36,288 nt of DNA, taken from contig JACKBK010000033.1 in the NCBI GenBank assembly GCA_020634555.1, positions 1-36,288 of the forward strand, read 5' to 3'. The DNA comes from Caldilineae bacterium (lineage in GTDB: Bacteria; Chloroflexota; Anaerolineae; JAAEKA01). Shown piece by piece: positions 15,187 to 22,609 of this stretch (position 1 is the first letter of the stretch; every line of letters starts with the position of its first letter). A program made the position numbers and the translations under genes. The notes beneath the pieces were generated by a model. It was not told where the DNA came from, made no database searches, and was given only the letters and a program-made list of their open reading frames with translations.

Positions 15187-15224
15187 ACGAGGCGCTGCCA
15201 GAATGAGATCTGGCAGCGCCTCGT
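15187..15224. terminator. Bidirectional terminator hairpin
   Basis: A perfect 16-bp stem (15187-15202 with 15209-15224, core GAGGCGCTGCCAGA) and a 6-nt loop lie between the convergent stops at 15156 and 15237. The flanking sequence is only moderately T-rich. Confidence 0.7.
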
Positions 15225-15236
15225 CGCGTCTGTCTG

Positions 15237-16526
15237 CTATTGCGCCGGCCGCACACCCAATGTCACCGGGATGACCGTTTCCGTGCCGTTTGGCCGCAGC
15301 ACCGTGAGCTGCACCTCGTCGCCGGGGGCAGCGTAGCGGAAGAGGTAGATCAGCAGGTCGTCAAACCGTTCTACCGGCTGGTCGTTGATGCCGACCACCA
15401 GATCGCCGCCGGCTCGCAGGTATTCCGGCTGACCCGTTAGGGGGTTCACGCCAACCACCACGGTGGTGTCGCTGTCGGCCCCACGCAGGCCGGCGCGCGC
15501 GGCCGGGTAGCCACTCAACGCCTCCGTGATGTAGGCGCCTTTCACGTCGGATGGATATCCCAGCGCGTCGGCCCATTCCGGGGAATAGGTCTGGCCAGAC
15601 ACACCGATGAAGGGATGTACGTAGCTGCCGGTGTCAATCAGCGACGGGACCACCCGTTCGGCGATGTAGATCGGGATGGCGAACCCGACGCCAGAGTTGG
15701 CGCGCACGCCATCCGCAGTGCGTATCTGGGCGTTGATGCCGATCACCTCGCCCCGTGAGTTGAGCAGCGGGCCGCCGGAGTTGCCCGGATTGATAGGCGC
15801 GTCGGTCTGGATGACCTCAGGGATGGTGTAGCGGATGTTGAGCGAGCGAATGCTGCGGCCCAGTCCGCTGACGGCGCCGACAGTCATGGAGCCGGCGAAG
15901 TCGAAGGGCGCGCCGATGGCGATGGCGCGGTCGCCGACCGCGACCTCGTCGATGTTGCCGCGCTCCACCGGCACCAGATCGAAACCGGTGGGGTCGATGT
16001 GAATCACAGCCAGGTCGCTGTTGGGATCAGCACCCAGCACCTCGCCCGTCACCGAGCGGTCGTCGGCGAAGATGACGCGCACGGTATCCGTGCCTTCAAC
16101 GACGTGCGCGTTGGTGACGATGTCGCCGCGCGCGTCCCAGACAAACCCGGAGCCTTGTCCCTGGGGCACCAGTTCATCGGTCTGGGTGCTGTCGCCGATG
16201 GCCGTCAGGTTCTCGACCTTGACCACCGAGGGGTTGACCTTGAGGTAAACGGCTCGCAGGATTTGTGGCTCCGCGTCGGCGCCGGGATCGATGGTGATTT
16301 CTACCGGCGACTGGATGGCCACGGCGGCCTGCGGCGCATCGGCAACGGTGCGCAGAGGGGTCGGTGACGGGAAGACGTCGGAGGCGACGTTTGGCACGTC
16401 GAAGCCGGTAAAGCTGCCGGCAAAGCGAGTTGCGCCAAATCCAACTGCAACGAGGCAGATGCAGGCAAAGGCGATGCCGATTAAGGCAACGAAGAAATAG
16501 ACAGGGCCACGCTGGTTCGAAGACAT
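15237..16526 (-). CDS. HtrA/DegP-like membrane serine protease with PDZ domain
   Basis: A 429-residue trypsin-like protease of the S1C (HtrA) family, anchored by one TM helix (about 10-32) with the protease outside the membrane. Catalytic triad: His141 (TNAHVV), Asp171 (NSDLAVI) and Ser250 (GNSGGPLL). A PDZ domain fills about 315-425 (AGLRGADSD..., GGDLVVGINDQPVERFDDLLIYL). A Pro/Thr/Asp-rich linker separates TM and protease. By family it degrades or refolds damaged envelope proteins. The start is set by AGGAG 7 nt before ATG 16526; the upstream in-frame TTG at 16532 would lie too close to that site. The leader contains a strong hairpin (16552-16578) and the promoter at 16589. Confidence 0.94.
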   Translation of the reverse strand: MSSNQRGPVYFFVALIGIAFACICLVAVGFGATRFAGSFTGFDVPNVASDVFPSPTPLRTVADAPQAAVAIQSPVEITIDPGADAEPQILRAVYLKVNPSVVKVENLTAIGDSTQTDELVPQGQGSGFVWDARGDIVTNAHVVEGTDTVRVIFADDRSVTGEVLGADPNSDLAVIHIDPTGFDLVPVERGNIDEVAVGDRAIAIGAPFDFAGSMTVGAVSGLGRSIRSLNIRYTIPEVIQTDAPINPGNSGGPLLNSRGEVIGINAQIRTADGVRANSGVGFAIPIYIAERVVPSLIDTGSYVHPFIGVSGQTYSPEWADALGYPSDVKGAYITEALSGYPAARAGLRGADSDTTVVVGVNPLTGQPEYLRAGGDLVVGINDQPVERFDDLLIYLFRYAAPGDEVQLTVLRPNGTETVIPVTLGVRPAQ

Positions 16527-16551
16527 TAACAAACTCCTGATAGACTCTCGT

Positions 16552-16578
16552 CAGCGCCTGGCTACTCGCCAGGCGCTG
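16552..16578 (-). promoter_or_regulatory. Hairpin in the 5' leader of the HtrA-like gene
   Basis: CAGCGCCTGGC pairs with GCCAGGCGCTG (11-bp stem, 5-nt loop). It starts a few nucleotides after the predicted transcription start and could stabilise the message or regulate elongation. Confidence 0.45.
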
Positions 16579-16588
16579 CTCGAAAGGG

Positions 16589-16597
16589 ATTATACCA
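16589..16597 (-). promoter_or_regulatory. Extended -10 promoter of the HtrA-like gene
   Basis: TGGTATAAT on the minus strand is a TGn-extended, perfect -10 box. No good -35 is visible, as expected for extended -10 promoters. It lies 62 nt before ATG 16526. Confidence 0.55.
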
Positions 16598-16693
16598 CGG
16601 TTCCTTTCAGGGTACTACCGCGCGGCGCCAAAGTCAGGATGCCGTCTTCCGTGTCGCGGGACACTAATCAACTATTCATTTTCGTGCTGCAGA

Positions 16694-17557
16694 TCACCCC
16701 AGGTAGATGCGCAGGTTTCTGAACGAAAACACCCGAACGTAGGGAACCAGGATCGGCACGCTGCGCACATACTCCTGGTACTCGGGCATGTCGCCGTAAC
16801 GTTGGTTCTGCTGTTCCTCCAGCCGCTTGGTCGATCCCAGCATGATGAGCACGATGCAGATCAGTCCAATCAGGCTGGCTAGCCAGCGCAGCGGCGATGT
16901 GTAGAAAACCAGCCCGGCTACCCAGTTGCCCGTCCAGAAAAGGATCTCGCCCAGGTAGTTGGGGCAGCGCACCCAGCGGTACAGACCGGTGTCGCAGAAC
17001 TGCCGAGGATGGCGAGCCTTGAAAGCTGACTTTTGCCGGTCGGCCAGCGACTCCATGATCAGCGCACCAACCATGATCGCCACCCCCAACCACTGGACCA
17101 GGCTACCGGGTGATGCCGGTCTGTCAACAGCCGGCGTCGCCGTGACAAACAGGCTGGGCGAGAACATCAACACGTAGAGCAGCGACACGGTGATCCAGAT
17201 CATCACCTTGATGAAGAACGACAGGCCGGCGGTGCGTTGGTACGTCTCTGCCACCTGTGCGCGATAGGCAGGCTGGAGTTCCCGGCGCACCAGGAAGATG
17301 CCCAGTCGCAGGCCCCAGAAAGCCAGCAGCAGGTTTTGCAGCACCGCCGCGGCAGTGAGGTCCTGGCGAAAGGCGACCACCACTGCGGCCGCCATGGCGA
17401 CAATGGAAAACGCATAGCCGATGCTGATGAAGTAGACGACACGGTAGAAACCGAGCGACGAAATGGCCAGTGCCAGAGCGAACAGCACCAGCAACATCTG
17501 CATGTTCAGGGAGGCAATTTCCAGCCGCAGCCAGGAAGCAAGATCAGGAAGGGACAT
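16694..17557 (-). CDS. DUF1295 / steroid 5-alpha-reductase-like membrane protein
   Basis: A 287-residue protein from ATG 17557, with about six to seven TM helices. Family features: AFWGLRLGIFLVRRELQPAY near residue 85 and the C-terminal block with GLYRWVRCPNYLGEILFWTG, typical of DUF1295 (PF06966) and related isoprenylcysteine-methyltransferase-like folds, where the last helices bind the cofactor (NADPH or SAM). Family substrates are usually unknown lipids. The reading frame extends to 17725, but those extra 56 residues are charged and unlike the family. ATGs at 17644 and 17557 are both possible; 17557 gives the usual length. Ribosome-binding sites are weak for both. Confidence 0.82.
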   Translation of the reverse strand: MSLPDLASWLRLEIASLNMQMLLVLFALALAISSLGFYRVVYFISIGYAFSIVAMAAAVVVAFRQDLTAAAVLQNLLLAFWGLRLGIFLVRRELQPAYRAQVAETYQRTAGLSFFIKVMIWITVSLLYVLMFSPSLFVTATPAVDRPASPGSLVQWLGVAIMVGALIMESLADRQKSAFKARHPRQFCDTGLYRWVRCPNYLGEILFWTGNWVAGLVFYTSPLRWLASLIGLICIVLIMLGSTKRLEEQQNQRYGDMPEYQEYVRSVPILVPYVRVFSFRNLRIYLG

Positions 17558-17714
17558 CGGGTACTCAGGTACAGCAGGTTTCAGGTACGATCTGACGGCC
17601 AGGATGGGCAATCCGGTGCGTAATTCTATCACGGGCAGCGACATCTCTCGTAATTCAGCAGATTGGTGGATGGAACTGCTCACAATGCCTTGATCGCCGG
17701 GCTGTTTGTTGCAC

Positions 17715-17743
17715 TTGACGAACACCCCGCGCGATAGTATTAT
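17715..17743 (+). promoter_or_regulatory. Near-consensus sigma70 promoter with overlapping palindrome
   Basis: TTGACG (17715-17720), exactly 17 bp, TATTAT (17738-17743). The palindrome GCGATA-GTAT-TATCGC (17731-17746) covers the -10 box and could be an operator. It points to the right, into a region without a clear gene. Confidence 0.6.
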
Positions 17744-18174
17744 CGCAGCACATCATCTGCTCGGTTGAATATATCCTAAACATCGTCCGTCCCTCGTTCA
17801 TTTTCGCAATCAGCCGCCAGAGGCTGGTAATGTGGCGAGTATTCGACAGTGTGCAATCAAATTGGGTTGAGCGAGGTCTGTACGCAGCCACCGTGCGGCG
17901 CTTCGGAGCGGTCAGGAGACCGTACAGAGCGCTGCGCTGAGACACCTGTTGAATTTCTGCGTGATGGAGCCTCGTAGGGCATCCACGATTGGGGTTATTC
18001 GAGCGAACCTGGCTCACTCAACCATTCCATGCGTTGCTCGGCGTGGTTATCGGAAGACCGCTGATGTCCCAGGCGGCCATGAAAGACGGCCTTGAACGGT
18101 ATGTGCAGCCGGGAATAGAGCCTGGTGACGACTAACCCAACAGTGCAAGAAATTTCCCGTGAGGTGAAAGAACC
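17744..18174 (+). other. Gene-poor stretch upstream of the VOC gene
   Basis: The gap between the DUF1295 start and the VOC ATG is about 617 bp. Downstream of the promoter at 17715 no convincing gene was found. Small rightward frames exist: 17830-17940 (36 residues from ATG, MWRVFDSVQSNW...), and an open tail in the same frame ending with TAA at 18133-18135 that includes MSQAAMKDGLERYV from ATG 18064. These could be decayed coding sequence, a long leader or an RNA gene. None is assigned. Confidence 0.35.
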
Positions 18175-18564
18175 ATGCAACTCAAGTTCATCAGCGTGAC
18201 GGTTGAAGACCAGGAGCACGCGCTCCAGTTCTACACAACGGTGCTCGGTTTCGAGAAGATGGCCGATATTCCTATGGGCGAGTATCGCTGGCTCACGGTG
18301 ACCTCGCCCGACGGGATCGAAGGGGTCGAGTTAGTTCTCGAACCGTTGGCCTTCGAGCCGTCACGCGTCTACCAGAAGGCCCTGTTTGACGCCGGCATCC
18401 CGGCTACCGCGTTCATGACCGCCGATATTCGCGCCGAGGCTGATCGCCTCAAGGCACGCGGCGTGGTGTTCCGCAGCGAACCTCAGGAAGCGGGTCCTGT
18501 CGTCGTGGCTCTGTTCGAGGACACCTGCGGCAACCTGATCAACCTGGTCCAGCCGCTGATTTAG
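18175..18564 (+). CDS. VOC-family (glyoxalase/bleomycin-resistance-type) protein
   Basis: A 129-residue single VOC domain built of two beta-alpha-beta-beta-beta modules: ISVTVEDQEHALQFYTTVLGFEKM at the N-terminus and FMTADIRAEADRLKARGVVF, then VALFEDTCGNLINLVQPL at the C-terminus. VOC proteins bind small molecules with or without a metal. The usual N-terminal metal ligand position holds Ser/Val here, so a classical metal enzyme is not certain. GAGGTGAAAG precedes the ATG. It is followed by the nucleotidyltransferase after 46 bp and may be co-transcribed with it. A decayed copy of the same type of gene lies at 33590. Confidence 0.88.
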   Translation: MQLKFISVTVEDQEHALQFYTTVLGFEKMADIPMGEYRWLTVTSPDGIEGVELVLEPLAFEPSRVYQKALFDAGIPATAFMTADIRAEADRLKARGVVFRSEPQEAGPVVVALFEDTCGNLINLVQPLI

Positions 18565-18610
18565 GGTGGCGACCATGCGATGCCTTGTCGATCTAAGGAG
18601 CTTGTGAAGC

Positions 18611-19111
18611 ATGAATTCGAACACCGTGCTGCGTGTCCTGGACCTGCTTGCGATTGATGGCGTGCAGGTGTGGCTTGATGGTGGATGGGGAGTGGACGCA
18701 CTTCTTGGACGGATCACCCGCACACATGATGATCTCGACCTTGTCCTCGCACTCGATGACACACCTCACGCCGTCCAGGTGCTCGTTCGCAACGGGTACA
18801 GAGTCGAAGAGGAGGAGCCTGGACGCGTCGTGCTGGAGCACGCCACTGATGGACGCATCGATCTGCACCCGGTACGGTTCGATGAGCGCGGGAACGGTGT
18901 GCAGGTGCAGCCCGCCGAGTCGCCCCTGGTCTATCCAGAAGACGGTTTTGTTTCAGGTCGGATACTTGGTCGAACAGTCCCGTGTATCTCGGCGGAGGTA
19001 CAGATTCACACTCGCCTGGGGTATGACCGTTCCGCGAAGCACAAGCGTGACAGCGTCGCGTTGTGCTCATCGTTTGGTCTCCAGAGCCCCAAATACTGGG
19101 ACGACGTGTGA
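18611..19111 (+). CDS. Lincosamide/aminoglycoside-type nucleotidyltransferase
   Basis: A 166-residue enzyme-like protein; the closest pattern is the Lnu(A)/ANT(2'')-like group. VWLDGGWGVDALLG (20-33) is followed by HDDLDLVL (39-46), whose aspartates 41 and 43 are the metal ligands. The end (AKHKRDSVALCSSFGL) matches the helix found at the C-terminus of these enzymes. The family attaches a nucleotide to a hydroxyl of lincosamides or aminoglycosides, but many relatives act on unknown substrates, so resistance is not claimed. TAAGGAG lies 10 nt before the ATG. Confidence 0.8.
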   Translation: MNSNTVLRVLDLLAIDGVQVWLDGGWGVDALLGRITRTHDDLDLVLALDDTPHAVQVLVRNGYRVEEEEPGRVVLEHATDGRIDLHPVRFDERGNGVQVQPAESPLVYPEDGFVSGRILGRTVPCISAEVQIHTRLGYDRSAKHKRDSVALCSSFGLQSPKYWDDV

Positions 19112-19209
19112 AAGCAACAATAACAAGGGACCAGTTGTAATGTGTTGTGGGTCGGCTTCAGAAGTCTGACTGAATGTCTTTTCAGACAATATCCAAGGAG
19201 TGTACCGTC

Positions 19210-19569
19210 ATGAACAACAAGTCAAATGCTCGGATCTACGGAATGGAATTTGCAGGTTTACACCCGCTGTACGTTCAAAAGGCTGAACGCAAGAATCGCA
19301 CAGAAGAAGAAGTCGACCAGATCATTTGCTGGTTGACCGGCTATGACCAGGCCGGACTGGAAGAGCAAATCCAACAGGGGAATGATGTTGAGACCTTTTT
19401 TGCGCAAGCGCCGGCTATGAATCCAAACCGTTCGCTGATCAAAGGCGTGGTGTGCGGTGTGCGCGTGGAAGACATCGAAGATCCGCTGATGCAGGAAATC
19501 CGCTATCTGGACAAGCTGATCGATGAACTGGCAAAAGGGAAAAAGATGGAGAAGATTCTGCGGGAGTAA
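19210..19569 (+). CDS. DUF2200 family protein
   Basis: A 119-residue cytosolic protein matching DUF2200 over its whole length: RIYGMEFAGLHPLYVQKAER, EEEVDQIICWLTGYDQ, FFAQAPAMNPNRSLIKGVVCG, IEDPLMQEIRYLDKLIDEL and the terminal KGKKMEKILR. Function unknown; members are small helical proteins found next to varied accessory genes. The start ATG 19210 is fixed by AAGGAG 8 nt upstream; an in-frame start at 19174 is less likely. The gene looks less GC-rich than its neighbours, in line with acquisition. A small hairpin (GTCTGA / TCAGAC, 19164-19187) lies just upstream. Confidence 0.9.
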   Translation: MNNKSNARIYGMEFAGLHPLYVQKAERKNRTEEEVDQIICWLTGYDQAGLEEQIQQGNDVETFFAQAPAMNPNRSLIKGVVCGVRVEDIEDPLMQEIRYLDKLIDELAKGKKMEKILRE

Positions 19570-19649
19570 TCGGTATTTCGTTGCAGGCGCATGTCCAGAT
19601 AAAATCCTCGATGAACGTGATATACCGCGAATAACCACGGTATCGTGGA

Positions 19650-22295
19650 ATGCACACCTCGCTTCTTGCTACTAAATTTCATATCCCCCACCAGCGCGTG
19701 GACCTTGTGGCCCGGCCGCGCCTGCTCGAACAACTCGATAGCGGTTTGCGCGACGGACACAAACTGACCGTCGTCTGCGCGCCGGCGGGCTACGGCAAGA
19801 CGACGGTGGTAACTGAATGGCTGGCCACCCGCCACCCCAACAGCACAGATCCCCGCGCCAGAAACATCTGGCTTTCACTGGAGGAGGCTGATGACGATGT
19901 CCTTCGATTCATGCGCTACTTCCTGACGGCTTTCCGGCGGGCAGACCAGAGCCTTGGCGCGAGCGCTCTGCCCATGCTGGAAATGCCCGGCATGCCGCCA
20001 CTCACCAGTATGCTCGATGAGCTGCTCAACGACCTGGCGACATGGGATGCGCCGCTTCTGCTCGTTCTCGACGACTATCATGTCATCTCAGACCCGCAGA
20101 TCCACCAGGCTCTGGAATACTTTCTGGACCACCAGCCGGCAGCTACCCACCTGATCCTGACTACCCGCGCCAATCCGCCCTTGCCGTTGGCACGCATGCG
20201 GGCGCGCCGCCAGTTGACCGAGATCCGCGTCCGCGACTTGCGGTTCACGGCGGACGAAGAGCGCGCCATGTTCGGTCTAGCCAAGCTGCCCCTGGCCGAG
20301 GATGTCCTGCGCAGACTAGATGAACGCACCGAGGGCTGGGCAGCAGGATTGCAGCTTGCCGCGCTTGCCATTCAGCACCAGCCCGACCCCGCAGCCTTCG
20401 TCGAATCGTTTCGCGGCAGCCACCGTTACGTGCTGGATTACCTGGCTGGCGACGTCATCAACCACCAGGACGAGGAGACACGCACGTTCCTGAGGCAGAC
20501 GGGTTTTGTCACCCGCTTCAACGCTGAACTCTGTAACGCGCTCACCGGGCGGGATGATGCGCACTTGATCATCGCCCGGCTGGAGCAGTCCAATCTGTTC
20601 GTCATTGCCCTTGATGATGAACGCCGTTGGTATCGCTACCACCAACTTTTTGCCGATTACCTGCAGAGCCTGCTCTTGCCGGCCGAAAGGAGTGTGCTGT
20701 ATCAGCGGGCCGCCATCTGGCATGAGGCCAACGACCTGGCGGGCGAAGCTGTACAGTACGCTCTCGCTTGCGGCGACAGCGAGTTTGCTGCCGGGGTCAT
20801 TGAGCGAGCGCTGGACCAGGACGCCACCTGGTCGGACGGCGACCTGGCGCTGCTGGCCTCCTGGGTGGACGCCGTGCCGCCGGCCATCATCCAGTCCCGC
20901 CCGCGCCTGGGGCTGCACGCGGCGCGACTTCTCTATCTTCAGGCGCGCTTCGACCAGGCTGAAACACAGCTGGCTCACGTGGATAGTCTCCTGCAATCTG
21001 GGGCCAGTGGAAGTGACCGGCAAGTGCTGTCGGCAATGTCTGCGCTCTATCGAGGAGCGATCGCCGCGGTCCGCGGCGATTTCCAGCAGGTCATCGCATT
21101 GATCCCCGCTGCTTTAGCCGAGATCCCGCGCGAGGATCACCGGGCTCACGCCCTGGGCTTTTTCAGCCTCGGTCTGGCCCATGAACTCGCTGAACAGACG
21201 GGGCAGGCGGTGGACGACTACCTGCGATCCAGCGCCGAAGCGCGCGGTGCGGGCATCTTGTTCCAGGATGTGCATGGACTGTGTGCAGCGGCGCAACTGC
21301 AGATCAGCCAGGGCCGGCTGAACCTGGCTGCTATGACCTGCAACGAAGCCCTTCAGTTGGCGGAGGGCGCACGCCTGCCACCGCTGGGGTTGGCCTGGAA
21401 TATCCTGGGTGCGATCGCGTTGGAACGCAATGACTTGCCGACCGCCGAGACCTGTTTGCAGGACGGGATCGCGCTCGCGTGGCAGGGCGGATTGCTGGAT
21501 GATCTGCTCGTCGGGCTGGCCTCTCGGAGCTGGCTGTGCGCGTACCAGGGGGATCTGACCGGGATGCAGGTGGCGCTGGAAGAAGCGCTCTCCATCGTCC
21601 GCGCGATGGACATCCCGCGTGCAGAGCAAGTGGCGCAGGCGCACGTAGCCCGCATTCAGCACTTCCTTGGCCAGAATGAAGCGGCAGCGCGCTGGGCCGC
21701 TGATTATCTGTCCAGTCGCGCTGCGCCACTGCGCGAGTTCGAGGAACTGACCCTGACACGGGTGCTGCTTTCCTCCGGCGAGCTGACGCCTGTTGAGGGG
21801 ATTTTGCGCCCGATTTTGCAGAAGGCGATTTCCACCGGGCGAATGCAGACCTATCTCGAAGCGATGATCCTGCTCGGGCTATATCACAGCGCCCATGGGG
21901 AGACCGACGTTGCGCTGGAGTGGTTGGAGAAATCGCTGGAACTGGCCGCACCCGAAGGGTATGTCCGTATCTTTTTGAATGAAGGCCAGCCCTTGCTCGA
22001 CCTGCTGCCCCGCCTGCGCTCCGCGGCGCCGGAACTGGTGGACGCCATCCTGGACGCGGGTTTGGCTCCAGCGGAGTCGCACGCCACCCTGCTCGACAGC
22101 TTGCCCGAACCGCTGACGGAACAGGAACTCAGGGTGTTGAAACTCATTATCGCGGGGAAAACCAACGCCGATATCGCCGCCGAGCTGGTCATCAGCGTGG
22201 GAACGGCCAAATGGCACGTCCACAATGTTCTGCAAAAGCTGGGGGTCGGCAACCGGTCACAGGCGATTGCTCTTGCCAGAGAGTTGGGTGTCTAG
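19650..22295 (+). CDS. LuxR-family STAND ATPase regulator (MalT-type), 881 aa
   Basis: A large ATP-dependent transcription activator. N-terminal NACHT/STAND NTPase: Walker A APAGYGKTT (44-52) and Walker B LLLVLDDYH (136-144), preceded by the family opening LLATKFHIPHQRVDLVARPRL. The middle (about 350-800) is helical TPR-like repeats that in MalT-type proteins bind the inducer. The C-terminus (about 819-881) is a LuxR/GerE helix-turn-helix: LTEQELRVLKLIIAGKTNADIA, then VGTAKWHVHNVLQKLGV. By analogy, inducer and ATP binding cause oligomerisation and activation. An inverted repeat (ATACCG 19622-19627 / CGGTAT 19638-19643) sits just before ATG and could be autoregulatory. It ends at a clear terminator. 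It lies directly upstream of the MFS/ABC operon, a plausible target. Confidence 0.93.
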   Translation: MHTSLLATKFHIPHQRVDLVARPRLLEQLDSGLRDGHKLTVVCAPAGYGKTTVVTEWLATRHPNSTDPRARNIWLSLEEADDDVLRFMRYFLTAFRRADQSLGASALPMLEMPGMPPLTSMLDELLNDLATWDAPLLLVLDDYHVISDPQIHQALEYFLDHQPAATHLILTTRANPPLPLARMRARRQLTEIRVRDLRFTADEERAMFGLAKLPLAEDVLRRLDERTEGWAAGLQLAALAIQHQPDPAAFVESFRGSHRYVLDYLAGDVINHQDEETRTFLRQTGFVTRFNAELCNALTGRDDAHLIIARLEQSNLFVIALDDERRWYRYHQLFADYLQSLLLPAERSVLYQRAAIWHEANDLAGEAVQYALACGDSEFAAGVIERALDQDATWSDGDLALLASWVDAVPPAIIQSRPRLGLHAARLLYLQARFDQAETQLAHVDSLLQSGASGSDRQVLSAMSALYRGAIAAVRGDFQQVIALIPAALAEIPREDHRAHALGFFSLGLAHELAEQTGQAVDDYLRSSAEARGAGILFQDVHGLCAAAQLQISQGRLNLAAMTCNEALQLAEGARLPPLGLAWNILGAIALERNDLPTAETCLQDGIALAWQGGLLDDLLVGLASRSWLCAYQGDLTGMQVALEEALSIVRAMDIPRAEQVAQAHVARIQHFLGQNEAAARWAADYLSSRAAPLREFEELTLTRVLLSSGELTPVEGILRPILQKAISTGRMQTYLEAMILLGLYHSAHGETDVALEWLEKSLELAAPEGYVRIFLNEGQPLLDLLPRLRSAAPELVDAILDAGLAPAESHATLLDSLPEPLTEQELRVLKLIIAGKTNADIAAELVISVGTAKWHVHNVLQKLGVGNRSQAIALARELGV

Positions 22296-22332
22296 CCGTT
22301 CTGCTTTCATCAGACTCTGTGGGTGTGCGGCC

Positions 22333-22463
22333 GCCCGACCGTTAAACGGATCGGGCTACAACGTGAAAGACCCTCCGGGCCTGCGGATTCCGTAGCCCAG
22401 CGGGCTTGCACCTTGTAGCCGGATGGCTTACAGCCTCCGGCGGGCTTCTTTTCATACAAGATC
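22333..22463. repeat. Series of small hairpins after the LuxR gene
   Basis: Several short palindromes follow one another: GCCCGA...TCGGGC (22333-22356), then AGCCC-AGC-GGGCT and GTAGCC...GGCT-type pairs between about 22390 and 22450. They share the core GTAGCC/GGCT and look like decayed repeat units. With the terminator and the MFS promoter they account for the 314-bp gap 22296-22609. Confidence 0.4.
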
Positions 22464-22490
22464 GAGCCGCGCAAGCGGCTCTTTTTATTT
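22464..22490 (+). terminator. Intrinsic terminator of the LuxR/MalT-type gene
   Basis: GAGCCGC (22464-22470), loop GCAA, GCGGCTC (22475-22481), followed by TTTTTATTT: a classical rho-independent terminator. Confidence 0.88.
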
Positions 22491-22533
22491 CCCCTACCCA
22501 ACAAACCTACCTACCAAACCTACCCTGAGATAG

Positions 22534-22563
22534 GGGACACGGGGCAGCAACGGGGACTATACT
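22534..22563 (+). promoter_or_regulatory. Promoter of the MFS/ABC operon
   Basis: TATACT (22558-22563) with a weak GGGACA at 22534-22539 (18-bp spacer). The leader to ATG 22610 is about 40 nt and contains GGAG before the start. Confidence 0.45.
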
Positions 22564-22609
22564 GTTGACGAAACGAAACACCAACCGACCTGACGAAATT
22601 GGAGTAATC

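Noticed and set aside
17655..18017. Leftward 120-residue frame in the gene-poor stretch
   Set aside because: No domain pattern, overlaps the start region of the DUF1295 frame, and no ribosome-binding site.
22310..22504. Leftward 64-residue frame over the hairpin train
   Set aside because: Composed of the palindromic repeats and the terminator; not gene-like.
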